A stretch of DNA of 64,000 nucleotides from Saccharospirillum salsuginis. GTDB lineage: Bacteria > Pseudomonadota > Gammaproteobacteria > Pseudomonadales > Natronospirillaceae. Within the stretch, counting starts at the first letter, position 1; each line of letters begins with the position of its first letter. The stretch spans positions 1-64,000 of the forward strand of contig NZ_BMXR01000007.1 in NCBI RefSeq assembly GCF_014651855.1. Reading direction: 5' to 3'. A program made the position numbers and the translations under genes. Positions 1 to 8,385 of the stretch are shown here, one piece after another. Below the pieces are notes generated by a model that was not told where the DNA came from, did no database searches, and saw nothing but the letters and a program-made list of their open reading frames with translations.

Positions 1-153
1 AATACCAATTGCGGGTGCCGGAGGGCATTCTAACCAGCATGAACGAGCCTAAAACCAATGTGATGCCGGCAAAAAAATACTCTCACAGCCTCATCGCCCA
101 CCATGGTAATAAACTCAAGTTTCGGGGTACGCGCTTTGGTGCCAGAACCCGCA

Positions 154-261
154 CCGGCTGCCGGGTAGACCCATTCGGGGTCGCCGTGAACCCATCCATG
201 GGGGCTTGGCGGCAGCCATCCTGGCTGCCGACATCCCCGAATGGGTCTACCCGGCAGCCGG
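154..261 (-). repeat. Variable-arm palindrome, copy 1
   Basis: Perfect 27-bp inverted repeat (154-180 against 235-261) around a 54-bp centre. Read on the minus strand, the centre carries a small hairpin (GGCAGCCA/TGGCTGCC) and then AAGCCCCCATGGATGGGTT. The same centre occurs at 9575-9627 and 12997-13051 with different arms. Short open frames on both strands across 9-355 are carried by this repeat and look non-coding. Apart from the repeat I see nothing recognisable in 1-389. Confidence 0.85.
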
Positions 262-389
262 CGCTAGCCATGGGTGAACACCGAGACTTGAATAATAAAA
301 TTACCGTAGTTTCCGCACCTCGGTAAGCATTGCCCACCCTACTGGACTGCCCCAAGCTCCCTGAAGAGTCTCAAGCTGTGGATTGAACA

Positions 390-1799
390 ATGACTCGATC
401 TTTTATCAACCGCCCACTGCGCAAACTGGGCGGTTTTGTCGTTTCCATGGTCTGCGCGATGTCAGCGTGGGCCGATTTGCCTTTTAGCGGTGGCGATACC
501 ACCGTTCATGCCAAAGGCTCCAACGCCTTCTCCCTGCCGTCGGCCAATCTCTCGTTCGAGGAACGGCTCGATTTCAGCGTCGGCAATTCGTTTTTCCGCA
601 ACCCCTGGATTCCCGCACCCGCCACGACGACGGCGCGGGACGGACTGGGCCCCCTGTTCAACACCAACGCCTGTCAGAACTGCCACATCAAGGACGGGCG
701 CGGGCACCTGCCGGAGAACGATGCCGATATCGCCGTTTCCATGCTGGTGCGCATCAGTGTTCCTTCAACGGACGAGACGCCGGCCGAACTTCTGAAGCAG
801 ATGGGCAACGTTCCGGAGCCCACCTATGGCGGTCAGTTCCAGGACGCCAGCCTGCCCGGCACCCAACCGGAAGGACGCATTCGCATCCGCTTCAACGAAC
901 GGAGCCTGACCCTGGCCAATGGCCGGGAAGTCCGGTTGCGCGAGCCGGTCCTGGACTTGACCGATCTGAACTACGGACCCCTGGCGGACGATGTGCAGAC
1001 GTCCATTCGGGTGGCGCCGGCCATGAACGGGCTGGGATTGCTCGAAGCGATACCGGATACCGACATCCTGGCCTGGGAAGACCCGGACGATGACGACGGG
1101 GACGGGATATCCGGGCGCGCCAACTGGGTCTGGGATCAGGCCGCTGAGCGGACCCGGTTGGGCCGGTTCGGCTGGAAGGCGGGTCAGCCCACGTTGCGCC
1201 AACAAAACGCTGCGGCCTTCAACGGCGATATGGGCCTGACCACCGACCTGTTCGTGGCCGAAAACTGCACCTCGGCGCAAACACTGTGCGCTGACCAGCC
1301 AAACGGCGGATCGCCCGAAGTGAGGACCGAATTGCTCGACAACGTCACCTTCTACAGCGCCCACCTGGGTGTGCCGGCGCAGCGTGATCACGACGCGCCC
1401 GAGGTCCTGCGCGGTGCCGAGCTGTTTGAACAGAGCGGCTGCGCCGGCTGTCATCGACCGACTGTTCAAACCGGCCTGTCGCCTAACCGTCCGGCTCTGT
1501 CCGGGCAAACCATTCATCCCTTCACTGACCTGTTGTTGCATGACATGGGGCCGGGACTGGCCGACCATCGGCCGGAGTTCCGCGCCAGTGGCCGGGAGTG
1601 GCGAACCCCGCCTTTGTGGGGCATCGGTCTGCTGCCGGATGTGAACGGTCACCAACAACTGTTGCACGATGGCCGCGCCCGGAATGTGTTGGAGGCCATT
1701 CTCTGGCATGGCGGCGAGGCCGAGGCGGCCCGGACTACAGTGGAGCAGATGACCGAGGCCGATCTGGACGCGTTGTTGGCGTTCGTTAATTCCCTGTGA
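390..1799 (+). CDS. Di-heme oxidoreductase (DUF1111, putative peroxidase/thiol oxidoreductase)
   Basis: A 469-residue secreted c-type cytochrome. A signal peptide spans about residues 1-28 (ending SAWA). Two CXXCH haem-binding motifs are visible: CQNCH near residue 95 and CAGCH near residue 354, each in the sequence context of the DHOR/DUF1111 family. An Asp-rich segment (DPDDDDGDGISG) near residue 232 may bind calcium. The stop codon overlaps the next open frame, and the gene is first of a three-gene operon with an imelysin and a DUF1513 protein. This trio is a conserved cassette in pseudomonads and marine gammaproteobacteria and is usually linked to iron. The physiological substrate is not known. 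I see no convincing Fur box upstream. Confidence 0.9.
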   Translation: MTRSFINRPLRKLGGFVVSMVCAMSAWADLPFSGGDTTVHAKGSNAFSLPSANLSFEERLDFSVGNSFFRNPWIPAPATTTARDGLGPLFNTNACQNCHIKDGRGHLPENDADIAVSMLVRISVPSTDETPAELLKQMGNVPEPTYGGQFQDASLPGTQPEGRIRIRFNERSLTLANGREVRLREPVLDLTDLNYGPLADDVQTSIRVAPAMNGLGLLEAIPDTDILAWEDPDDDDGDGISGRANWVWDQAAERTRLGRFGWKAGQPTLRQQNAAAFNGDMGLTTDLFVAENCTSAQTLCADQPNGGSPEVRTELLDNVTFYSAHLGVPAQRDHDAPEVLRGAELFEQSGCAGCHRPTVQTGLSPNRPALSGQTIHPFTDLLLHDMGPGLADHRPEFRASGREWRTPPLWGIGLLPDVNGHQQLLHDGRARNVLEAILWHGGEAEAARTTVEQMTEADLDALLAFVNSL

Positions 1800-1819
1800 T
1801 CACGAGCGAGGAGAGCGGA

Positions 1820-2770
1820 GTGAAACCTTTGATCCCACTGGTGCTGGGCGCCGTTCTGGCGGCTGGCGCACAGGCCGACCTGGCGACCGACTGGGCGCGG
1901 AACCAGAAGACCGCCGTATCCAAATGGCAGGATCGCACGACAGCGTTTGTGGCCGAGATGAACCGGGTGTGCGACGCCCGACCGGAAGCCCGTATTCCGG
2001 CCGAACATCGCCGGGCCTTGTTACCCGCCTGGTATGATCTGGTCGAGGCGTGGGGCGTTGTGGCCAGCCAGGAACCGGCGGCGATCGACGAACTGGGGTT
2101 TGGCTACCGCGTCGCTTTCTGGCCGGACAGCCGGGGTGTCGTCGTGAGGCAGATGGAGACCCACGCCGTGCAGCGTCAAACCGGTCAGTTCGAGTCGCTG
2201 CAAATCGCCGGCCATGGCATCCAGGGTTTGGACTGGATGCTGTCTCGATCGCAACCCGACTGCCGTCTGATGCGTGACTGGGCTGACCATTATCCGGGCT
2301 ATGTCGACCAGATCGAGAGCGCCATGCCGGAACGGATGAGGCTGGCCGATCAGGCCGTGACTCTGGCCGCTAACGATCTCTATGCCCAGGCCAGTCGGCT
2401 TAATCAGCGTCTGCGCGAGGTGATGAACGAACCGGGCGGGCGGTACCGTCCTTTCATGGGCGATGTCTCCGAGACCGGTCAGTCCGTTCGCTTTATTCGA
2501 GCCGGCCTGAGCGATCTCGGCGCGCGCCTGGTGCTGTTCAGCGAACGCCTGCCGGACGATCGTATGCGGGCTCCGGCAAACGAATGGCGGAACACCCTGG
2601 TTGAATTGGCCGATACCTTGCCGGATGGCTGGCCTGAAGAGTCGGATGCGGCTTGGGATATGATCAAACGCATCCGAGCGGCCAACCAGGGTGTCGAAAC
2701 CTGGTTGAAAAATGATGTCGCGGACGCTTATTCATTGCTGATCGGGTTCAACAATCAAGATGGCGATTGA
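1820..2770 (+). CDS. Imelysin-family periplasmic protein
   Basis: A 316-residue secreted protein of the imelysin (IrpA/insulin-cleaving-protein-like) family. I place the start at GTG 1820 because GAGGAG lies 6 bases upstream and the protein then begins with a clean signal peptide (KPLIPLVLGAVLAAGAQA). An in-frame GTG at 1796 would add eight residues with no ribosome site. The family motif region is seen as GFGYRVAFWPDSRG and, later, GIQGLDWML. Imelysins are helical periplasmic or outer-membrane proteins thought to take part in iron handling. The gene follows the di-heme oxidoreductase and overlaps the DUF1513 gene by 11 bases, so the three are translationally coupled. Confidence 0.88.
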   Translation: MKPLIPLVLGAVLAAGAQADLATDWARNQKTAVSKWQDRTTAFVAEMNRVCDARPEARIPAEHRRALLPAWYDLVEAWGVVASQEPAAIDELGFGYRVAFWPDSRGVVVRQMETHAVQRQTGQFESLQIAGHGIQGLDWMLSRSQPDCRLMRDWADHYPGYVDQIESAMPERMRLADQAVTLAANDLYAQASRLNQRLREVMNEPGGRYRPFMGDVSETGQSVRFIRAGLSDLGARLVLFSERLPDDRMRAPANEWRNTLVELADTLPDGWPEESDAAWDMIKRIRAANQGVETWLKNDVADAYSLLIGFNNQDGD

Positions 2771-3800
2771 TCGAAGAACTTTTCTGTCGATGGCGGGGGC
2801 GGCCTGTGTGTCGCCCTGGTTGCGCGCCGGAGAGCGACATCCACGCTGGTTGAGTACCGGGCGCGACCGGGACGGTCGATATTGGCTCGCCGGAGTGGGG
2901 CGGGGCGACGACCTGGCGTTCAAAAGCCCGTTGCCCGGGCGTGCCCACGGCTTCGCCGTTGCGCCCGACCGGCCGCAGGCTCTGGTTTTCGCCCGTCGGC
3001 CCGGCAACTGGGCGGGTGTCTTCAGTCCGCTCGACGGTCGGATCAGCCGCTGGCTGGAACCGCCCCGGGATCACCTCTTCGTCGGCCACGGTTGCTGGCT
3101 TGAAGATCGGTGTTGGGTAGCGCTGGGTTCCGAGTCCAGCGATGCCCGGTTGGGAATCTGGTCCCCCGTTAACGGGCACTGGACGGATCGAATCGCGTTG
3201 CCCGGCATCGGTGCCCACGAAGTGGTCGCCCATCCCGGCGGAGAAGGCCTGGCCGTTGCCGTGGGAGGCCTGGACAACAGCGTCCGCGCATCGGGAGAAG
3301 CCTTCCGGAGCGCCTTGATTCTGCTCGATGGCCTTGGCCGGGTTCGGACCACGTTGACCTCCCCGCGGCCGGGCTTCAGTGTCCGTCATCTCGACGCCGA
3401 TGAAGACCACGTTTATGTCGGCCTGCAGTATTACGGACCGGATCGAACCGACCTGCCGCTGGTCTATCGGGTCGCCTGGCGGGATCCCGCCTGGCAACCG
3501 TTGCCCGCCGAGCCTTGGCAATGGCTGCAAATGAACAGCTACATCGCCAGTGTGGTGTGCGGTCCCTGGGGTGTCTCGGTCAGTTCGCCCAAGGGGCACC
3601 ATGTGATGCACTGGCGCTTTGAGGCGCCCGTTGCGATGGAACCGATGCGCGACGTCGCCGCATTGGCCGGTACGAATGATCGCCTCTGGGCGGGCAACGG
3701 TTTGGGTCAATGGCGGAGGTCGAATACGAGCGGTTCCACGGCACGAAGCGGCATCGTTCCGCTCGCCTGGGACAACCACGGCGCCGTCGCCTGGGTCTGA
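2760..3800 (+). CDS. DUF1513 domain-containing protein
   Basis: A 346-residue protein that fits the DUF1513 family, predicted beta-propeller-like proteins found beside imelysin genes. The N-terminus (DRRTFLSMAGAACVSPWLRA) has an RR-x-F-L Tat-type signal. Later features include the conserved HEVVAHP and SYIASVVCG segments. It overlaps the imelysin gene by 11 bases and ends the operon. The Tat signal suggests it folds in the cytoplasm before export, possibly with a cofactor; that is inference. No catalytic residues can be assigned. Confidence 0.85.
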   Translation: MAIDRRTFLSMAGAACVSPWLRAGERHPRWLSTGRDRDGRYWLAGVGRGDDLAFKSPLPGRAHGFAVAPDRPQALVFARRPGNWAGVFSPLDGRISRWLEPPRDHLFVGHGCWLEDRCWVALGSESSDARLGIWSPVNGHWTDRIALPGIGAHEVVAHPGGEGLAVAVGGLDNSVRASGEAFRSALILLDGLGRVRTTLTSPRPGFSVRHLDADEDHVYVGLQYYGPDRTDLPLVYRVAWRDPAWQPLPAEPWQWLQMNSYIASVVCGPWGVSVSSPKGHHVMHWRFEAPVAMEPMRDVAALAGTNDRLWAGNGLGQWRRSNTSGSTARSGIVPLAWDNHGAVAWV

Positions 3801-3853
3801 CCTCGCCCCCGACTTGCCCGCCGTTCGAGGCGGGCGTATTATTCCCGGCTTCA

Positions 3854-4020
3854 ATCGACTTCAGGGCGGGGTGAAAGTCCCCACCGGTGGTAGTGTTGCG
3901 GGGCGGGTGCCCTGTCAGCAGAGCCCACGAGCGCCTGGCTTGGATGTATCCATGCCAGGGTCAAGCAGATCAGGTCCAATGCCTGAGCCGACGGTGATAG
4001 TCCGGATGAAAGAAGTTGAT
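3854..4020 (+). promoter_or_regulatory. FMN riboswitch (RFN element)
   Basis: The characteristic RFN blocks are present in order: CAGGGCGGGGTGAAAGTCCC at 3862, CCGGTGGTAG near 3884, AGCCCACGAGCG near 3922, a GTCAAGCAGATCAGGT-like block near 3959, then CCTGAGCCGACGGTGATAGT and CCGGATGAAAGAAG. The closing P1 helix is ATCGACTTC (3854-3862) with GAAGTTGAT (4012-4020), including one G-U pair. Downstream, CCTCCG/CGGAGG (4025-4044) forms a hairpin without a U-tract, so control may act on translation rather than by termination. It lies 134 bases before a DMT transporter gene. Confidence 0.95.
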
Positions 4021-4153
4021 CGCACCTCCGTCGCTGGGCGGAGGCTTGTCGTGCATGGCGATTACCCGACTTCCCTTGTCGGTACATGGCCGTGCCGGTG
4101 CGTTCGTACCTTCCTTTCTTACAAGCTGAGCCCTGTCACAAGAGGATACGACC

Positions 4154-5116
4154 GTGACAGGTACTTTCTATGTTCTTCTGGCCTGCCTGCTGTGGGCTCT
4201 GGACACCCTCATCCGATACCCCTTGCTCGAAGCCGGGGTCTCGACTCTCCACATTGTCTTTCTCGAACACGCCTTCCTGCTGGTCATGATGGTGGTGATC
4301 GGCCGTGTGGCCGGCATCCGTCTCTGGTCCTTCCAGAAGCGGGACTGGCCGGCCCTGTTCGTGATCGGCGGGCTCGGTTCGGCCATCGGCACTCTGGCCT
4401 TTACCCAGGCCTTCAGCCTGATGAACCCGACGCTGGTGATCCTGCTGCAAAAACTGCAGCCGGTCGTGGCGGTCAGTTTGTCGGCCCTGGTGCTGGGCGA
4501 GCGGATCAGCCGAGGGTTTCTGGTTTACCTGGCCGCCTGTCTGCTGGGCAGTCTGCTGCTGATCGGGGAGGATCTACTGCCCCTGTTCAGCCAGGAAGAC
4601 TGGTTTTACCAACCGGGGCTGGATGCCAAATTGCTGGGCTACGGTTTGACCCTGACCGCCGTGGTCGGCTGGGGGGCGAGCACGGTGTTCGGCAAGCAAT
4701 TAAGCCAGCGCGGGCACGGAACGAGCGGCATCATGACCGGACGGTTCGCACTGGGGTTCGCCATCCTGCTGCCCTGGCTGTTGATCGCCCAGCCGGACCT
4801 TTCCCAGGTGGCGCCCACCCAGGTCGGGTGGATCGGCGTAATGGTGCTGATCTCCGGTCTGCTGGGCATGGCTTTCTATTATCGGGGGTTGCGGCGTATC
4901 GCTTCCCGGCACAGTGCCCTGGCCGAAATGTGTTTTCCGGTGGCCGCCGGTCTGGTCAACTGGGTGTTTCTCGGGTTCGCGCTGTCGCCGCTTCAGATGG
5001 TTGGCGCCGTTGTTTTGGTGTCGGCGAGCCTGCTCGTGCATTACCCCGGGCGCACTTTGGATCAAAACGCCAATCAATTGACGAGCGATGATTTAATACC
5101 CGCACTAAAAAAGTGA
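4154..5116 (+). CDS. ribN: DMT/EamA-family transporter, probable riboflavin importer
   Basis: A 320-residue membrane protein with two EamA repeats and about ten transmembrane segments (e.g. LLACLLWALDTLIRY at the N-terminus, AVVGWGASTVFG at the start of repeat two). The start is GTG 4154, with AGAGGA 7 bases upstream. On family membership alone it could carry many metabolites. The FMN riboswitch directly upstream points to riboflavin, since RFN-controlled DMT proteins (RibN) in proteobacteria import this vitamin. No riboflavin biosynthesis gene lies next to it, so the riboswitch serves transport alone. Family certain; substrate inferred from the riboswitch. Confidence 0.85.
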   Translation: MTGTFYVLLACLLWALDTLIRYPLLEAGVSTLHIVFLEHAFLLVMMVVIGRVAGIRLWSFQKRDWPALFVIGGLGSAIGTLAFTQAFSLMNPTLVILLQKLQPVVAVSLSALVLGERISRGFLVYLAACLLGSLLLIGEDLLPLFSQEDWFYQPGLDAKLLGYGLTLTAVVGWGASTVFGKQLSQRGHGTSGIMTGRFALGFAILLPWLLIAQPDLSQVAPTQVGWIGVMVLISGLLGMAFYYRGLRRIASRHSALAEMCFPVAAGLVNWVFLGFALSPLQMVGAVVLVSASLLVHYPGRTLDQNANQLTSDDLIPALKK

Positions 5117-5172
5117 CGCAGTGCTCAAAATAGAACATTGATCAGCTGCAAGGAAGCAAAAGTGACGTAAGT

Positions 5173-5215
5173 CCGGTTTGGGCGGATGGCCTGCGCTACC
5201 ATCCGGCCAAACCGG
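5173..5215. repeat. Long intergenic hairpin
   Basis: CCGGTTTGGGCGGATGG (5173-5189) pairs with CCATCCGGCCAAACCGG (5199-5215) with one mismatch. There is no run of T on either side, so a simple intrinsic terminator is doubtful. It sits between the transporter gene and the DUF1631 gene, 24 bases before the latter's start. Confidence 0.7.
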
Positions 5216-5238
5216 TTAATAGAAGTTGGGATTGCGTC

Positions 5239-7476
5239 ATGAACACAGCCAAAGTCACGCGCCTGAGCGACCATCTCGCCAAGGTACCTTCAAAACGGGA
5301 CGACGCCCGTTTGCAGGCGCTGTCTCGCCGTTTTCTCGACCTGTTGCCACCGCTTCTGGACGGCTATTTCACCGCCGCCGACGACTTCCTGTTCCAGTGG
5401 GCCGAGAAGACTCGGGATGGCGTCGAGTCCGCCGCTTATTTCGAACACCTGCGCGCGCTCCGCCTGGAAAAAGACACTATCCGCGAAGCCATCCTGGAGG
5501 GGACTCGGGACCTGAACGAACGCCAGTTAAACGGCGACACCGGTTCCGGCCGGTCCGTCAAGTCCGTGTCCATGGATGAGTTGTCCCTGATGGAGGACGA
5601 CACTCTGGAGCGTGGTCTGGCCATCGACAGCTTCGCCAATCGCGTGCTGGAGCGTTCCGGTAACGAATGGCTGGCCTTCCGCGAGCGGATGGGCGTGCTG
5701 ATGGGCGAGCGTGAGCTCAAAGACGAACAGACCCCGTTCAATCCCCAGGATTTCGGCAAGGTTGTGTTCGAGGCGCTGGAGCGGATGGATTGCCCGCTGA
5801 AAACCGTGCTTATGCTGTATCGCCTGTTCGACCAGAAAGCCTGCGCCAAACTGACTGTGTATTACGAATCCGGCAACCGCTGGCTGGTGGAAGAGGGCAT
5901 CCTGCCCAACCTCAAATTGATGAATGCCCGTAACGAAACGCCCCTGGCCCAGCCGGAAACCTTCGAGCAGTTGGGCGCCATGCTGGCCCAGCGCGCTTTG
6001 CAGGGTGAAGGCGGCCAGGGTGGCTCGTTCGGCGGTGGTGCGGCCGGTGGCTACGGTCACCCCGGCGGCATCGGTGGAGGAGGCGGAAGCGCTTCCCACG
6101 GCGGCGGCTATCCCTCCGGAGGTGGCATGGCCGGTGGCGGTGTGTCCGTCGATGCCGGCACCATGCAGCATTTGCTGTCCACTCTGAGCCACATTCAGAC
6201 CCAGGTTGCGCCGGCGACAACCGACGTGGCGACGCTGAAAAACTGGGCCCAGACCCAGGCTCAGGCGATTACCACTGAAGCCCGGGGCACCGAAGACGCC
6301 GGGACCATCTCGCTGGTCGCCATGCTGTTCGAATACATTCTGGACGACGACTACCTGTCGCCGCACATGAAACAGCTGATGGCGCGGATGCAGATTCCCA
6401 TCATCAAGGTCGCCCTGCTCGACAAGGAATTCTTTACCGATGCCGAACACTCGGCGCGCCGTTTATTGAACCGCATGGCGAAAGCGGCGGCCGGCTGGGA
6501 ACCGGATTCGAACATCGACGACGACATCCTGCTGGACGGGATGGAAACCATCGTCACCCGGCTGAATCACGATTTCGAAACCGACCTCGGCATGTTCGAT
6601 ACTGCGCTCGACGAGTTCATGGCGTTGAAAGACGAGTACGACGCCATGCAGTCCGCGCGTGTGGCCGTATTGCGCGACGAGGAAGACGCCCGGGTTCGCC
6701 AGCACGAAAACCAGGATCGCGCCAAGCTGTTCATCGAAGCCCTTTTGAAGGACGAGGCACCGCCGACCGACGTGCTCAACCTGTTGCAGCGTCACTGGTA
6801 TCGTCTGATGAAGGGTATTTTCAATTCCCGGGGCGAGGGCAAAGCCTGGAAAACCAGTGCCCGCATCGCCCGCGAGCTGATGTGGAGCCTGCAGCCCAAC
6901 GTTCAGTTGACCGAAGCCACCCGCTTCAACAAGGTTGTGCCCGGTATGTTGTCCGGCCTGCGCGACGGTTTGAAAGCTCTGGGCGTGGACGAAGCGGAAC
7001 GCAACAAGGTGATCGAACGCATCGAAGCACTGCACGACAGCAAACGCCAGAGCTTCAATGAAGATGTCTGGACCGCGCAAGAGAAACTGGATGCGTTCGA
7101 AGAACGCTCCCGGAAGGCCGAAGCCATTGTCGACGAACCCCAGCCACTGCCGATCGATGAGCCCGTGGTACAACACAAACCGGCTGACCTGACGTATTAC
7201 ATGGATGTTGTCGAATCGCTGGAAACCGGAGGCTGGTTCGACATCGAACTGAACGAAGGCGATGTACGCCGCGGCTGTCTGTCCTGCATCATCGGCGCCG
7301 GTACCAAGTACCTGTTTACCGATTACCAGGGCGACAAGATCGCCGAGCGTTCGGCCATCGGTCTCGCCATGGCCATGCGCAATGACACCGTGCGTCCGCT
7401 CGACGACGCGCCCTTGTTCGATCGCATGATCAACACCCTGGTCACCGATCTGGGTCAAAACCAAACCCGCCACTGA
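5239..7476 (+). CDS. DUF1631 family protein
   Basis: A 745-residue cytoplasmic protein of the DUF1631 family (sometimes mislabelled thymidine phosphorylase), common in gammaproteobacteria. The N-terminal third is helical (LLPPLLDGYFTAADDFLFQ, then NPQDFGKVVFEALERMD). Residues about 256-306 form a Gly-rich, low-complexity linker. The C-terminal half has the conserved WKTSARIARELMWSLQP region, followed by a beta-rich end (FDIELNEGDVRRGCLS...TKYLFTDYQGDKI). It stands alone, with unrelated neighbours. The function of the family is unknown; the C-terminal part resembles a PilZ-like fold only loosely. Confidence 0.88.
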   Translation: MNTAKVTRLSDHLAKVPSKRDDARLQALSRRFLDLLPPLLDGYFTAADDFLFQWAEKTRDGVESAAYFEHLRALRLEKDTIREAILEGTRDLNERQLNGDTGSGRSVKSVSMDELSLMEDDTLERGLAIDSFANRVLERSGNEWLAFRERMGVLMGERELKDEQTPFNPQDFGKVVFEALERMDCPLKTVLMLYRLFDQKACAKLTVYYESGNRWLVEEGILPNLKLMNARNETPLAQPETFEQLGAMLAQRALQGEGGQGGSFGGGAAGGYGHPGGIGGGGGSASHGGGYPSGGGMAGGGVSVDAGTMQHLLSTLSHIQTQVAPATTDVATLKNWAQTQAQAITTEARGTEDAGTISLVAMLFEYILDDDYLSPHMKQLMARMQIPIIKVALLDKEFFTDAEHSARRLLNRMAKAAAGWEPDSNIDDDILLDGMETIVTRLNHDFETDLGMFDTALDEFMALKDEYDAMQSARVAVLRDEEDARVRQHENQDRAKLFIEALLKDEAPPTDVLNLLQRHWYRLMKGIFNSRGEGKAWKTSARIARELMWSLQPNVQLTEATRFNKVVPGMLSGLRDGLKALGVDEAERNKVIERIEALHDSKRQSFNEDVWTAQEKLDAFEERSRKAEAIVDEPQPLPIDEPVVQHKPADLTYYMDVVESLETGGWFDIELNEGDVRRGCLSCIIGAGTKYLFTDYQGDKIAERSAIGLAMAMRNDTVRPLDDAPLFDRMINTLVTDLGQNQTRH

Positions 7477-7885
7477 TCGGGTGGTGGGAGCGAAGTGTCC
7501 GCCTAACACGCGGCCCGGACAGCCTTGTCTGCGTCGCGGCTGGACCCTGGGCTTCCATTACCCAACAATCCAAGACGATTTCGCACAAATCCCCTACGAA
7601 CTTGAAAAACAGCCGCCTGCCCCAAGCACTATACTGTATCTGGTCGATCCCGGATTACCTCAATTTTTGTCAACAATTTAAATTGCCAAAGTGAGGTAGG
7701 CCGTTAGCTCCCACGACATGGGGGTCATGGCGGGATGGCCGATAAGGGTCTACCCTTATTAAAAGCGTTCAAAACGGGTCCAAAAACGACCTCAAAAGCG
7801 CATTCGGCTTGATTATGGACGCTAAGTTATAAATGTTTGTCGAATTCATGTACAGATTTTAAACAGGAGTGAGATTAGAGTAAGT
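7477..7885. other. Gene-free interval, AT-rich on the right
   Basis: No coding frame here looks real. The right half is distinctly richer in A+T than its surroundings. It holds an 8-bp inverted repeat ATAAGGGT/ACCCTTAT (7742-7759) just after a G/C-rich stretch (7698-7740) that could fold with it. I could not match this to any riboswitch or small RNA I know. Confidence 0.5.
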
Positions 7886-8131
7886 ATGTACCCAAAGAAA
7901 ACTGACCCATCTGCTGGTAACAAGGGTACTAACCATCAGAACGATGATCCCAAGGTGAATAAAATGGAGAAGAAAGAAACCGCGAAGAAATCCTTTCTGG
8001 CCTTTTTGGGCGCAGTGAGCAAACACAAAACCCGCCGCCGGGGTAACTATACCACTCTGGATCGGCTGGCTCGTCCTGAAGTACGGGATGAACTCTCGCT
8101 GAAAGGTGTTGCGGTTCTAAGCGACAACTGA
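7886..8131 (+). CDS. Small basic hypothetical protein
   Basis: An 81-codon frame with a strongly charged, Lys/Asn-rich first half and the C-terminal segment KTRRRGNYTTLDRLARPEVR. The start is uncertain: ATG 7886 has AGGAG 16 bases upstream, too far, whereas ATG 7964 has AAGGTG at ideal distance and would give 55 residues. No family is recognised, no membrane segment and no Cys. It sits in a base-composition dip between DUF1631 and an AraC gene, which could reflect recent acquisition. Whether it is expressed is open. Confidence 0.4.
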   Translation: MYPKKTDPSAGNKGTNHQNDDPKVNKMEKKETAKKSFLAFLGAVSKHKTRRRGNYTTLDRLARPEVRDELSLKGVAVLSDN

Positions 8132-8186
8132 TTCGGTTGCCGCACCCCGGGCTCACCCCCTGGGTCTACGGACAGAATCCAAGACC

Positions 8187-8210
8187 GGTCGGCATCCGGT
8201 GATGCCGACC
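8187..8210. terminator. Hairpin, possible terminator
   Basis: GGTCGGCATC (8187-8196) and GATGCCGACC (8201-8210) form a perfect 10-bp stem with a 4-base loop. No T-run follows on either strand. It lies 56 bases after the small hypothetical gene. I see nothing else in 8132-8385. Confidence 0.45.
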
Positions 8211-8385
8211 CAGGCCTTTACCTCGGCCACGCTATCATTCGGGTCATGAACGACCGACCATGATGAGATACAGTCAGGCTGAATCGGGCGTTTTGCTCGC
8301 CGGAAAAACAGCCCAGCCTCGCGTGGGCAAGCTACCTCTCAGGGTGTAGACTCTTCGCTTTTATTGTCCGAAGTGAATCCCCCTC

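Noticed and set aside
9..355. Short frames at the left edge
   Set aside because: They are made of the variable-arm palindrome; equivalent frames appear at every copy of the repeat.
2748..3854. A 368-codon minus-strand frame
   Set aside because: Antisense of the DUF1513 gene; no recognisable domain and no ribosome site.
3619..5091. A 490-codon plus-strand frame across the riboswitch and ribN
   Set aside because: It runs through the FMN riboswitch and out of frame through the transporter gene; the translation is Arg/Gly/Pro-rich and unlike any protein.
7677..7885. Possible riboswitch before the small basic gene
   Set aside because: I compared the G/C-rich fold with the c-di-GMP (GEMM), SAM and cobalamin types; the diagnostic blocks are absent. 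Kept only as a weak finding.
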